DNA of 8,826 nt from Gammaproteobacteria bacterium (GTDB taxonomy: Bacteria; Pseudomonadota; Gammaproteobacteria; Steroidobacterales; BM003). The notes below the pieces were generated by a model, which ran no database searches, was not told the origin of the DNA, and worked only from the letters and a program-made list of their open reading frames with translations. The translations under genes were made by a program, and so were the position numbers. Shown piece by piece: positions 1 to 5,855 of the stretch; position 1 is the first letter of the stretch, and each line of letters begins with the position of its first letter. The stretch covers positions 1 through 8,826 of the forward strand of contig JAPHSC010000315.1 of assembly GCA_026193125.1 (NCBI GenBank), read 5' to 3'.

Positions 1-155
1 ATCAAATCCTGCTCTTTCGCGCGCTTGATCTGTAGTGACCAGGTAGAGCCTATCGCCGCCAGCGAGATACCTATCAGGGCCACTGCCAGCAATATACCGA
101 TATAGGTGAAGCCACGCTCAGCCCGGTTGCCTGTGTATCGGGTACGCGGCGGCAT
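1..155 (-). CDS. Third pseudopilin, atypical N-terminus (3' end outside window)
   Basis: This partial gene shows 51 full codons from ATG 155. It has a 15-residue basic leader (MPPRTRYTGNRAERG), then GFTYIGILLAVALIGISLAA, a class III-like hydrophobic N-terminus, followed by KRAKEQDL before the window edge. Cleavage would fall between Gly15 and Phe16. Mature residue 4 is Tyr instead of Leu, and residue 5 is Gly instead of the conserved Glu, which in major pilins pairs with the N-terminal amine of a neighbour. Pilins lacking Glu5, such as GspK of T2SS, sit at the filament tip, so a tip or priming role is a fair guess. From memory, relatives in similar clusters also have an FTY start without Glu. 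It is the next gene of the same operon. Function and full length cannot be judged here. Confidence 0.85.
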   Translation of the reverse strand, partial: MPPRTRYTGNRAERGFTYIGILLAVALIGISLAAIGSTWSLQIKRAKEQDL

Positions 156-159
156 GGCT

Positions 160-558
160 CTAGAGCTCAGCGAAGGGCACACCGGCACGGGTCTCCCCCT
201 TGGCGCCGCTGTGCACGTCGTAGACGCCGCCCAGCTCATCGTCGTCCTTGCTGACCACCACCCAGGTCTCGGTGGACTTGGTCATCGGATCCACCGGCAC
301 CTTGCGCACATACCCCTCCGTCGCCAGTTCCACCAGGGTTTCGGGGTAGCGACCGCGGTCACCATAGAACTGGTCGATGGCCTCGCGCATGACCGACAGG
401 TCCTGCATCAACACGGCCTCTTTCGAATGATCCAGGCTGCGGAAGTAGCGCGGCACCGCGATAGTCAACAGACTGGCAATGATCACCATCACTACCAGTA
501 ACTCGATGAGGGTAAAGCCCCGACCGAGCAGGCTACCAGGTCGAGTAAGACGTGCCAT
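160..558 (-). CDS. gspG: GspG-like pseudopilin 2
   Basis: This 132-residue pseudopilin has a 14-residue positively charged leader ending GRG, cleavage before FTLIELLVVMVIIASL (Glu5 present), and the Pro22-type kink (TIAVPRYF). The globular part is short and GspG-like: MREAIDQFYGDRGRYPETL, LATEGYVRKVPVDPMTKSTE and a final GGVYDVHSG. The pattern YPxTLxxL followed by a V/L-P-x-D-P turn is typical of the major pseudopilin, and of the two complete pilins here this is the better GspG candidate by length (GspG is about 130-145). The ATG at 558 lies within the end of pseudopilin 1 (26-nt overlap); the ATG at 558 is the only start I see upstream of the motif in this frame. The TAG stop is separated by 4 nt from the next start, the only true gap in the operon. 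The C-terminal end resembles that of pseudopilin 1, suggesting an old duplication. Confidence 0.93.
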   Translation of the reverse strand: MARLTRPGSLLGRGFTLIELLVVMVIIASLLTIAVPRYFRSLDHSKEAVLMQDLSVMREAIDQFYGDRGRYPETLVELATEGYVRKVPVDPMTKSTETWVVVSKDDDELGGVYDVHSGAKGETRAGVPFAEL

Positions 559-1012
559 TCAGGGCCACTCCGGTTGAGGTGGAATACACATCAAAGACAT
601 CCTCACCAGGCTGGGGATCTTCCGGCTCGCTGGCATAGGCTCGCAGGCCCCAGGTCTCGGAGGCCGGCACCGAGGTGTCCGGGTAAAACGGATCACGCGG
701 CAGGCGACGAAGAAAGTACATCTTCTTGGCGTCCGGGCTCTTGGCGTCCACGACCCCGTTGACCAGTTCGTCCAGGGTCGGCGGGAAACCCGAGTCACCC
801 AGCTCCATTTCTATACGCCCCGCGTCGGCCGCATCCTTGTACTCATCAAGCGCGGTACGGATCGCATAGAGGGCACTGCGAAGATCTTGTTCTTTTGCCC
901 GACGAAACCCGATTTCCGCCAGTGGCAGCGCTGCCGTTGCCAACAGCCCTACGATAGCCACCGTAATAACGAGTTCTATCAGGGTGAAGCCTCTGGCGCG
1001 CATAGCTATCAC
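533..1012 (-). CDS. gspG: GspG-like pseudopilin 1
   Basis: This prepilin-like protein has 159 codons from GTG 1012 (overlapping the secretin TGA as GTGA) or 156 from ATG 1003, which gives a compact MRARG leader. The class III cleavage motif RG|FTLIE is intact, with Glu5 of the mature protein present, so a prepilin peptidase encoded elsewhere should process and methylate it. A hydrophobic helix follows, then an amphipathic helix (KEQDLRSALYAIRTALDEYK). A GspG-type loop region comes next, with FPPTLDELV and YFLRRLPRDPFYP, and a C-terminal beta part with DVFDVYSTSTG and a terminal Trp. It would be the major or a minor subunit of the periplasmic pseudopilus. The acidic calcium-site loop typical of GspG is not evident. 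The gene overlaps the next pseudopilin by 26 nt. Confidence 0.92.
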   Translation of the reverse strand: MIAMRARGFTLIELVITVAIVGLLATAALPLAEIGFRRAKEQDLRSALYAIRTALDEYKDAADAGRIEMELGDSGFPPTLDELVNGVVDAKSPDAKKMYFLRRLPRDPFYPDTSVPASETWGLRAYASEPEDPQPGEDVFDVYSTSTGVALNGTSYSTW

Positions 1013-3318
1013 TGGGCGATAACAATGTTTAGCGGACGCGGCGCAATCACCGGCACGGCCTTTCCGTCCATCCCGGTGGCGGCGAATTGCTGCACACCGA
1101 TCATCGAGGTCGGTCTGGCAACCAGCGCCTTGAAATTCAGGACAACCAGGCGGCCGGTCCCGGATATCGGTGTTTTATCCGCATTACCCAGTTCCATCCT
1201 GGCCCTGCCGGCCCGCTCCTGGATCTCTGTGGTGGCCGTCCCGCGCAGACCAGAGGGTATGAAATCTCCCACTTCCATGCTGGTAAGCTCCAGTGCAGCC
1301 TGGTCGTAGCGCACTTGCGTACGCAGGGTATTCAATTCCGTGTCGCTGCTGATCTGGAGTCCGACGCTGAATGTCTCGCCGACTGAAACCTGGCCAGGTC
1401 CGTCCCAGTTCAACTCCAGGCGTGCCGGAGGTGGTGCGCTGGCGGCATCAGGGCCGCCTTGTCCACTATCAGCCGCAGAGCCGGACCCGTTGCCACTGGC
1501 GGTATTGTAGCCACGGGCGCTGCTGCGGGAGCCGCCGGAATTGGAGGCAGCCTGGTTAACCAGCGGCGCACTGCGCAGGTTGGACTCGGTGCCATACCAG
1601 AATTCCATGTCCTCACTCGCCGGACGTGTTTGCGCGCGGATAATTCTTGGTGTGATGGAAAGAACGATTTCGGTCTTCTCGCCCGTGGTCTTCTTCGAGC
1701 CGAAAAGACGACCCAGCAAAGGCATGTCACCCAGACCCGGGATCTGATTCGTGGTGTCACGATCGATATCCTGGATCAGGCCGGCAAGAATCTGGGTTTC
1801 GTTATTTCTCAGCCTGAGAATCGTGTCCGCATTTCGTGTTCCGATCTGGTAGGCCAGGGTGCCGGAAGTTGAATTGAATATCTCCCGAATAATATTACTG
1901 ACTTCCAGGTGCACCTGGATGGCAACGTCATTATCGAGGTGTATGGTTGGCTGGACCTCCAGGGTCAAGCCCACATCCACATACTGGACACTTCCGGTAA
2001 CCACCGACGTGCCGCCGGTTGTCGGGGTCACTGAATTGGTAATGACCGGCACACGCTGACCAATCATGACTTTGGCCTTTTCGTGATTCCGGGCACGAAT
2101 CCTGGGACTTGCCAGCAAATTGGCCGCCCCGACTTCCTCGGTCAGATCTACCGTTACGGGAACCGGCGAGATTTGAATCGTGGTTGAGTCCTGGCCCCTC
2201 AAATCCGCCAGCACCAGCGGGTCACCCGCCAGGGGGGTGGGTGTCAGGGTCACGGAGGTCGGATACTGGATGCCCAGCTGTTGCATCTTGCTCCGGGTTA
2301 TTTCCATGACCTCGACTTCGATCAGCACCTCTGACTCCGGCAGATCGATGGAGGCCAGCATGCTCTCGGCCATGCGGATAACCTCGGGCGTATCGCGCAT
2401 GGTGAGGGCACCGGAACGTGCGTCCACAAACACCGTCTTGACGTTCAGCATGGTCTTTAACATTTCACTGAACTGCTTGGGATCGGCATTGGTAAGGTAA
2501 AAAGTCCTGATTACCTGGTCCTGGTATTCCTGCTGCTTGACCGGCGTGTTGGGATACACCAGGACCATGTTCTCGGACATGATCTGGCGACCCAGCTGAT
2601 TCTGGTTGAGGATCAGGTCGATGGCCTGCTCGATGGGTACGTTCTGTACAAAAATCGTGGTCTTTCCATCCGACCGCACGTCCTTGTCGAAGATAAAGTT
2701 GATACCGGTCTGACGCGACAACACCTCGAAAACCATCTGGGTATTGGCATCCCGGAACTGCAGGGTTACCGGCGCGCCGTTTTGCGTGCGCAGGGTCGGG
2801 GTTACGCTGGTCGCCGGCTTTTTGGCCTCGACTTTTTCGAGCAAATCACGTGCCGCCCGCATACCCGGGTCCTCAGAGAGCACCGATCGCAATTTGGCAA
2901 CGGCGTTTTCAAGGTCACCCTTATCCAGCATGCTCTGTGCCTGGGCCACCATTTCGTTATGCACACGGTCCATGGCAACGGCATCCAGCCCTCTCAAGGC
3001 ACGACCGTTGCGTGTCTCAATACCCAGTGCGCGTGAATAAGCTGCCTCGGCAGCATCCAGGTCACCCGAGGCCCGCGCCCCGTCACCCTCGGAGACGAGA
3101 CGCTGAATCACCTGGTCGCGCTTGGTCTTCAGATCAAGCTGAAAGGTCATATTGCTCGGATTCTGGCGCACGGCCTCCTCAAGCAATGCGATGCTTTCCT
3201 CGTACTCCCCGCTTTGAAAGGCAGCAACACCTTCATCATGCGGTTTATTACCGGCCGCGCAGCTCAGGAGGGTCGAGCAACAGAACACCATGAGTGTTGT
3301 GCGTAAATTTCTTCTCAT
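1009..3318 (-). CDS. gspD: Lipoprotein secretin (GspD/MshL/PilQ class) with N-terminal TPRs and C-terminal cohesin-like domain
   Basis: This is the outer-membrane secretin channel, 769 residues. In order: a type II signal peptide with lipobox LLSC (Cys20); three TPR-like units (about 27-57, 74-111, 117-163); a secretin N-domain (183-258, VTLQFRDANTQMVFEVLSRQ onward); a second N-domain (270-325, FYLTNADPKQFSEMLKTML); and the secretin core (330-560). The core shows LIEVEVMEI, NLLASPRIRARNHEKAKVMI, VGLTLEVQPTI, ETQILAGLIQD and the hallmark IPGLGDMPLLGRLFG (526-540). A Ser/Gly/Ala-rich linker (577-632) leads to a beta-rich C-terminal domain (633-769) resembling cohesin: LELNWDGPGQVSVGETFSVG, LRTQVRYDQAALEL, GTGRLVVLNFKAL. 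The lipobox suggests outer-membrane targeting without a separate pilotin. The ATG at 3318 overlaps the PilP-like stop and has AGGTGA 6 nt upstream. Secretin identity is certain; the cohesin label is by pattern only. Confidence 0.97.
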   Translation of the reverse strand: MRRNLRTTLMVFCCSTLLSCAAGNKPHDEGVAAFQSGEYEESIALLEEAVRQNPSNMTFQLDLKTKRDQVIQRLVSEGDGARASGDLDAAEAAYSRALGIETRNGRALRGLDAVAMDRVHNEMVAQAQSMLDKGDLENAVAKLRSVLSEDPGMRAARDLLEKVEAKKPATSVTPTLRTQNGAPVTLQFRDANTQMVFEVLSRQTGINFIFDKDVRSDGKTTIFVQNVPIEQAIDLILNQNQLGRQIMSENMVLVYPNTPVKQQEYQDQVIRTFYLTNADPKQFSEMLKTMLNVKTVFVDARSGALTMRDTPEVIRMAESMLASIDLPESEVLIEVEVMEITRSKMQQLGIQYPTSVTLTPTPLAGDPLVLADLRGQDSTTIQISPVPVTVDLTEEVGAANLLASPRIRARNHEKAKVMIGQRVPVITNSVTPTTGGTSVVTGSVQYVDVGLTLEVQPTIHLDNDVAIQVHLEVSNIIREIFNSTSGTLAYQIGTRNADTILRLRNNETQILAGLIQDIDRDTTNQIPGLGDMPLLGRLFGSKKTTGEKTEIVLSITPRIIRAQTRPASEDMEFWYGTESNLRSAPLVNQAASNSGGSRSSARGYNTASGNGSGSAADSGQGGPDAASAPPPARLELNWDGPGQVSVGETFSVGLQISSDTELNTLRTQVRYDQAALELTSMEVGDFIPSGLRGTATTEIQERAGRARMELGNADKTPISGTGRLVVLNFKALVARPTSMIGVQQFAATGMDGKAVPVIAPRPLNIVIAQ

Positions 3319-3881
3319 CGGGGGTCACCTAGTTGAAGTCCCTGGCTGATATCCAGCGGCAAATACGTAAACCTGAGTTGGCCATTGGATACACCGTCTA
3401 CGCGGTAGGTCCCTTCCAGGATGTCGCCCTCTTTGGCGTCGAAAACACGGTCACCCTTCACCAGAAAGTACAAGGTTTCATCGTCCTGTTCGTAACTGCC
3501 CATCACTGTGAACGGTAATGGTGGGGCGGTGGGCGCGGCGGGCGCGGCCTGGCGCACCTGGCGCACCACCGGGGCCGGCGGTGGGGGCGTGTACCAGGAC
3601 TGCCGGTTAAACAGGTCCGCACTCACACCGGCGTGCGCGGGCCGCACCGGTAACCCGGCGTTGTCCTGCGCCTGCTGGTCACCCTCGCTGACCGAGGCTG
3701 TCATGGTCGCTACCTTCATCTCTGCCGTCTCTGCCGTCTCTACCGTCGCTGCGGTGTCTGCGGTCTCGGCCGGAACTACCGCGCCGGCACCGACGACCAG
3801 GGCCAGCAACCCGAACAGGGCGAGCAGTCTGCCCTTACCCGAGAATTTCTTCGATATGTTTCCCGTGAGCATCAAGTTCAT
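3315..3881 (-). CDS. PilP/GspC-like periplasmic linker protein with HR domain
   Basis: This 188-residue protein has a basic N-terminus (KKFSGKGR, 11-18) and a hydrophobic segment (19-36, LLALFGLLALVVGAGAVV). An Ala-X-Thr repeat region follows (38-55), then a Pro-rich linker (TPPPPAPVV at 98-106, APTAPPLP at 116-123). The C-terminal beta domain is an HR/PilP domain: FTVMGSYEQDDETLYFLVKG (124-143), EGDILEGTYRVDGVS (151-165) and a final LRFTYLPL strand. In PilP and GspC this domain binds the N0 region of the secretin and transmits the inner-membrane platform to the outer membrane, and the secretin gene is next. There is no Cys for a lipobox, unlike classical PilP, so the hydrophobic segment is either a GspC-like anchor or a signal peptide cleaved after GAGA. 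The ATG at 3881 overlaps the upstream stop (ATGA). Confidence 0.84.
   Translation of the reverse strand: MNLMLTGNISKKFSGKGRLLALFGLLALVVGAGAVVPAETADTAATVETAETAEMKVATMTASVSEGDQQAQDNAGLPVRPAHAGVSADLFNRQSWYTPPPPAPVVRQVRQAAPAAPTAPPLPFTVMGSYEQDDETLYFLVKGDRVFDAKEGDILEGTYRVDGVSNGQLRFTYLPLDISQGLQLGDPR
3325..3330 (-). promoter_or_regulatory. Shine-Dalgarno of the secretin gene
   Basis: AGGTGA on the minus strand lies 6 nt before the ATG at 3318, within the last codons of the PilP-like gene. It supports the chosen start, which also places the lipobox Cys at a normal position (residue 20). Confidence 0.7.
3721..3774. repeat. Degenerate 9-bp tandem repeat (about six units) inside the PilP-like gene
   Basis: On the plus strand the unit is tctgccgtc. 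Units 1 and 2 (3721-3738) are identical, and units 3-6 carry one to four changes (tctaccgtc, gctgcggtg, tctgcggtc, tcggccgga). On the minus strand it is in frame and encodes six three-residue units: AET, ADT, AAT, VET, AET, AEM. Gain or loss of units would keep the frame and alter only the length of the periplasmic spacer. Confidence 0.85.
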
Positions 3882-4522
3882 AACCTGTCTCCCAGCATCA
3901 CCGAGAACTGGAGCTCTGCCGCAATGACGGGGTCTGCCACGCTCTTGCGTTCGACCCGCAGTTTTTCCAGCGCCATGGCCGGAACGGCAGCCAGGGAGTC
4001 CTCAATAAACTGTCTAATCTGTGCATAGCTGCCCATCAAGGGCAGGGATATCTGGTAACGACCTATCTCGCCTTCGGCGGGCACGATGTAGGTGTAGTCA
4101 CCTCGCTCAAGTACCACACCGGAGGCTGCGGCCACGCTAACCAGGGTGCCCAGTATTTTTGGTGTGTCACTGCGTGTCGGCAGGCTGTGCTTGAAGGCAC
4201 TGGCCTGGTCCTGTGGTGTTCTTTGGGCGTTCGCACCCTTGCGCTGGGCCTCGGCCGACCGGGCCTGTTCCAGGTCCATGGTTTGCGCTACCACTTGCTC
4301 TCGCAGCGGCAGCGTACTCGACAGATACATTACGACACTGAAGATGCACAGCGACACCCCGACAATACCCACCTTGCCGATACGTCGCGCACCCAGGTAG
4401 ATGGCCGGGAGAGCGCTGTCAGCGCTATCGCGCAGCAAGTTTGGCAGCGACATTCTGCGCTTTGCCAGCAAGGTCGCCTGTTTGAGATTCTCGCTGACCT
4501 GGATTGCTTTTGGATTACTCAC
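3878..4522 (-). CDS. PilO/GspM-like bitopic inner-membrane platform protein
   Basis: This 214-residue protein has a basic cytoplasmic tail of about 48 residues, one membrane helix (50-69, KVGIVGVSLCIFSVVMYLSS), a likely coiled coil (72-95) and a periplasmic ferredoxin-like domain (about 120-214). The domain has the pattern typical of PilO: GRYQISLPLMGSYAQIRQFI (154-173), a helix, then the strand pair ALEKLRVERK and AAELQFSVML. PilO proteins dimerise with PilN and contact PilP, matching the flanking genes on both sides. GTG 4522 is taken as the start because it overlaps the preceding TGA (GTGA), like its neighbours. The cytoplasmic tail is longer than in many PilO proteins. GspM is the T2SS name for the same structural role; the PilM-N-O order favours PilO. 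Confidence 0.86.
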   Translation of the reverse strand: MSNPKAIQVSENLKQATLLAKRRMSLPNLLRDSADSALPAIYLGARRIGKVGIVGVSLCIFSVVMYLSSTLPLREQVVAQTMDLEQARSAEAQRKGANAQRTPQDQASAFKHSLPTRSDTPKILGTLVSVAAASGVVLERGDYTYIVPAEGEIGRYQISLPLMGSYAQIRQFIEDSLAAVPAMALEKLRVERKSVADPVIAAELQFSVMLGDRL

Positions 4523-5043
4523 AGGGCGGCCCTCCAGGTGGCGGATATAACAAACTCGACTGGCCGTTCCCTTTCAGCAATACGCACTTCGTGCCTTTCC
4601 AGCAGGGGATTTACTACCGAACCGGCTTTTTGCAGCCTGGCCACGTAGTCCAGTGCTGCAACCAGGGTACGGGCCTCGCCGGAGATCCGGACTTTTCCCT
4701 TTTCCAGGTCAGGCGCGATTTCCAGCAGGGCCACCTCGCCCGCCGTATCCACTCCGGCAGCCTCCAGATCATCAAACAGGCTGGACCATGGAGTACTGAG
4801 ACGGGCTCTGGCCGCCGCCACCACCGCTGGCTTGACCTTGTCCTTCTCGCTGCCCGCAGGATTTGACCGGCTTTCGTAGCGGGCAATATTCATCTCGAGC
4901 AATTCTGACTGAATGAGGGAGTCCCGATAGTCGCTGAAAGTGAAATAGGCCACACCGATCCCGACCATCAATACCAGCACTCCGGCGAGGGAGCTCCCCC
5001 GACGTCCGGGCCCGAAATCCAGGTTAATACGCGCGGGCATCAT
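4519..5043 (-). CDS. PilN-like bitopic inner-membrane platform protein
   Basis: This 174-residue protein has a short cytoplasmic tail, one membrane helix (about 19-38, GVLVLMVGIGVAYFTFSD) and a periplasmic domain. The tail carries ARINLDF at residues 4-10, the counterpart of the INLLP motif by which PilN docks into PilM. Residues 39-60 can form a coiled coil, and the rest (LSTPWSSLFDDLEAAG at 82-97, then KVRISGEARTLVAALDYVA) fits the ferredoxin-like PilN/GspL periplasmic fold. It should pair with the PilO-like protein encoded next and hold the PilM-like protein at the membrane. The start is ATG 5043, overlapping the upstream stop as ATGA; a second ATG follows directly at 5040. It ends in a GTGA overlap with the PilO-like gene. 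Similarity to MshJ is also possible. The class is well supported by topology, motif and gene order. Confidence 0.85.
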   Translation of the reverse strand: MMPARINLDFGPGRRGSSLAGVLVLMVGIGVAYFTFSDYRDSLIQSELLEMNIARYESRSNPAGSEKDKVKPAVVAAARARLSTPWSSLFDDLEAAGVDTAGEVALLEIAPDLEKGKVRISGEARTLVAALDYVARLQKAGSVVNPLLERHEVRIAERERPVEFVISATWRAAL

Positions 5044-5855
5044 AGACCGCCTGCCTTGAGCATGGAGACCCGGTCACCCACGTTTTGCGGCATTCTTTCG
5101 GCATCCAGAAACACGAGGTCCGGGTTGTCCTGTTCCACCTGCTTGCGCAAGCGGACCGGCACATCGGCATACACCGGCCCGGCCGCCGAATGACCCCGTG
5201 CCAGACGCCATACCGACTGCATCCTTTGCATTTCCACCGACCAGTCGGCGCTGCAGCGAACCGATCGAATGCCATCGCAACGCCCATTGGTGATGTGCAT
5301 GGCGGATAGCAATCCGTCATCTACCAGTGCAAACCAGGAAGTCGCTGCGCCAAGATCCTTGCGCCAGCTGTTATAGGCAACGATCAAATGGGGCTGCAGT
5401 GAAATCAGGCGCAGCTTGCAAGCGGCGCTGATCGACTTCAACTCGTCAATCAGGGCTGTTGGCAGGGCGCTGACAATTGACGGCGTGCCCGGCAACGCTT
5501 CGCTTACGCTCACCGTCCACTCGTCCACTTTCTCGCCATGGGTCTTTTTCAGAATCAGGCGGGCATGGATCAGCCTTTCGGCATCGCGTGCAAGTTCCCG
5601 CGACCAGGGCATCAAAGCGTAATGCGCCCAGCTGTCGGAGATCACGAAGCGCGCGTTGGCGTCGTGCCACCGCGGATCCTCAAGCTGTTGCCTGAACGCG
5701 TCTACCGCCGATTCCCAGTTCGCACCCTGCACGGGATCCAGGCCCAGATGGTTTTCAATCACGCACTTTGGCCGAATACCGCGCTGCATACGCGCCAGCA
5801 CAATGCCACGTGGCCCAAGGAACGTGCCTACCTCATCACGCCATAGTGGTGACAC
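5040..5855 (-). CDS. PilM/GspL-like cytoplasmic platform protein (short, divergent)
   Basis: This 271-residue protein has no signal peptide and no membrane segment. It sits between the ATPase and PilN-like genes, where T4P and MSHA clusters carry PilM/MshI and T2SS carries GspL. Features fitting a degenerate actin-like (ASKHA) fold are a beta-rich start (GTFLGPRGIVLARMQRG, 10-26), a segment VISDSWAHYALMPWS (71-85) resembling the equivalent GspL/PilM strand-loop, and SWFALVDDGLLSAMHI (173-188) in the place of the second subdomain. I see no clear nucleotide-binding loop, and it is shorter than PilM (about 350). The likely role is to link the cytoplasmic ATPase to the N-terminal tail of the PilN-like protein. 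The GTG start at 5855 is chosen because a near-perfect Shine-Dalgarno lies 5 nt upstream; this makes a 20-nt overlap with the ATPase gene. Its stop overlaps the next ATG. The assignment rests mostly on position plus weak motifs. Confidence 0.72.
   Translation of the reverse strand: MSPLWRDEVGTFLGPRGIVLARMQRGIRPKCVIENHLGLDPVQGANWESAVDAFRQQLEDPRWHDANARFVISDSWAHYALMPWSRELARDAERLIHARLILKKTHGEKVDEWTVSVSEALPGTPSIVSALPTALIDELKSISAACKLRLISLQPHLIVAYNSWRKDLGAATSWFALVDDGLLSAMHITNGRCDGIRSVRCSADWSVEMQRMQSVWRLARGHSAAGPVYADVPVRLRKQVEQDNPDLVFLDAERMPQNVGDRVSMLKAGGL

Noticed and set aside
106..501. Plus-strand open frame opposite pseudopilin 2
   Set aside because: Antisense to a clear pseudopilin with prepilin motif; His-rich random-looking product, no start context.
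1012..1425. A dockerin partner for the cohesin-like domain within the window
   Set aside because: I looked for paired calcium-loop repeats in all nine proteins and saw none, so any partner is elsewhere or the domain does not use dockerin.
1410..1760. Minus-strand alternative frame inside the secretin linker
   Set aside because: Overlaps the secretin in another frame; Arg/Pro-rich product and no support beyond being open.
3508..3927. Plus-strand frame with hydrophobic Ala/Val repeats opposite the PilP-like gene
   Set aside because: The repetitive look comes from the 9-bp repeat and the Pro/Ala-rich codons of the real minus-strand gene read backwards.
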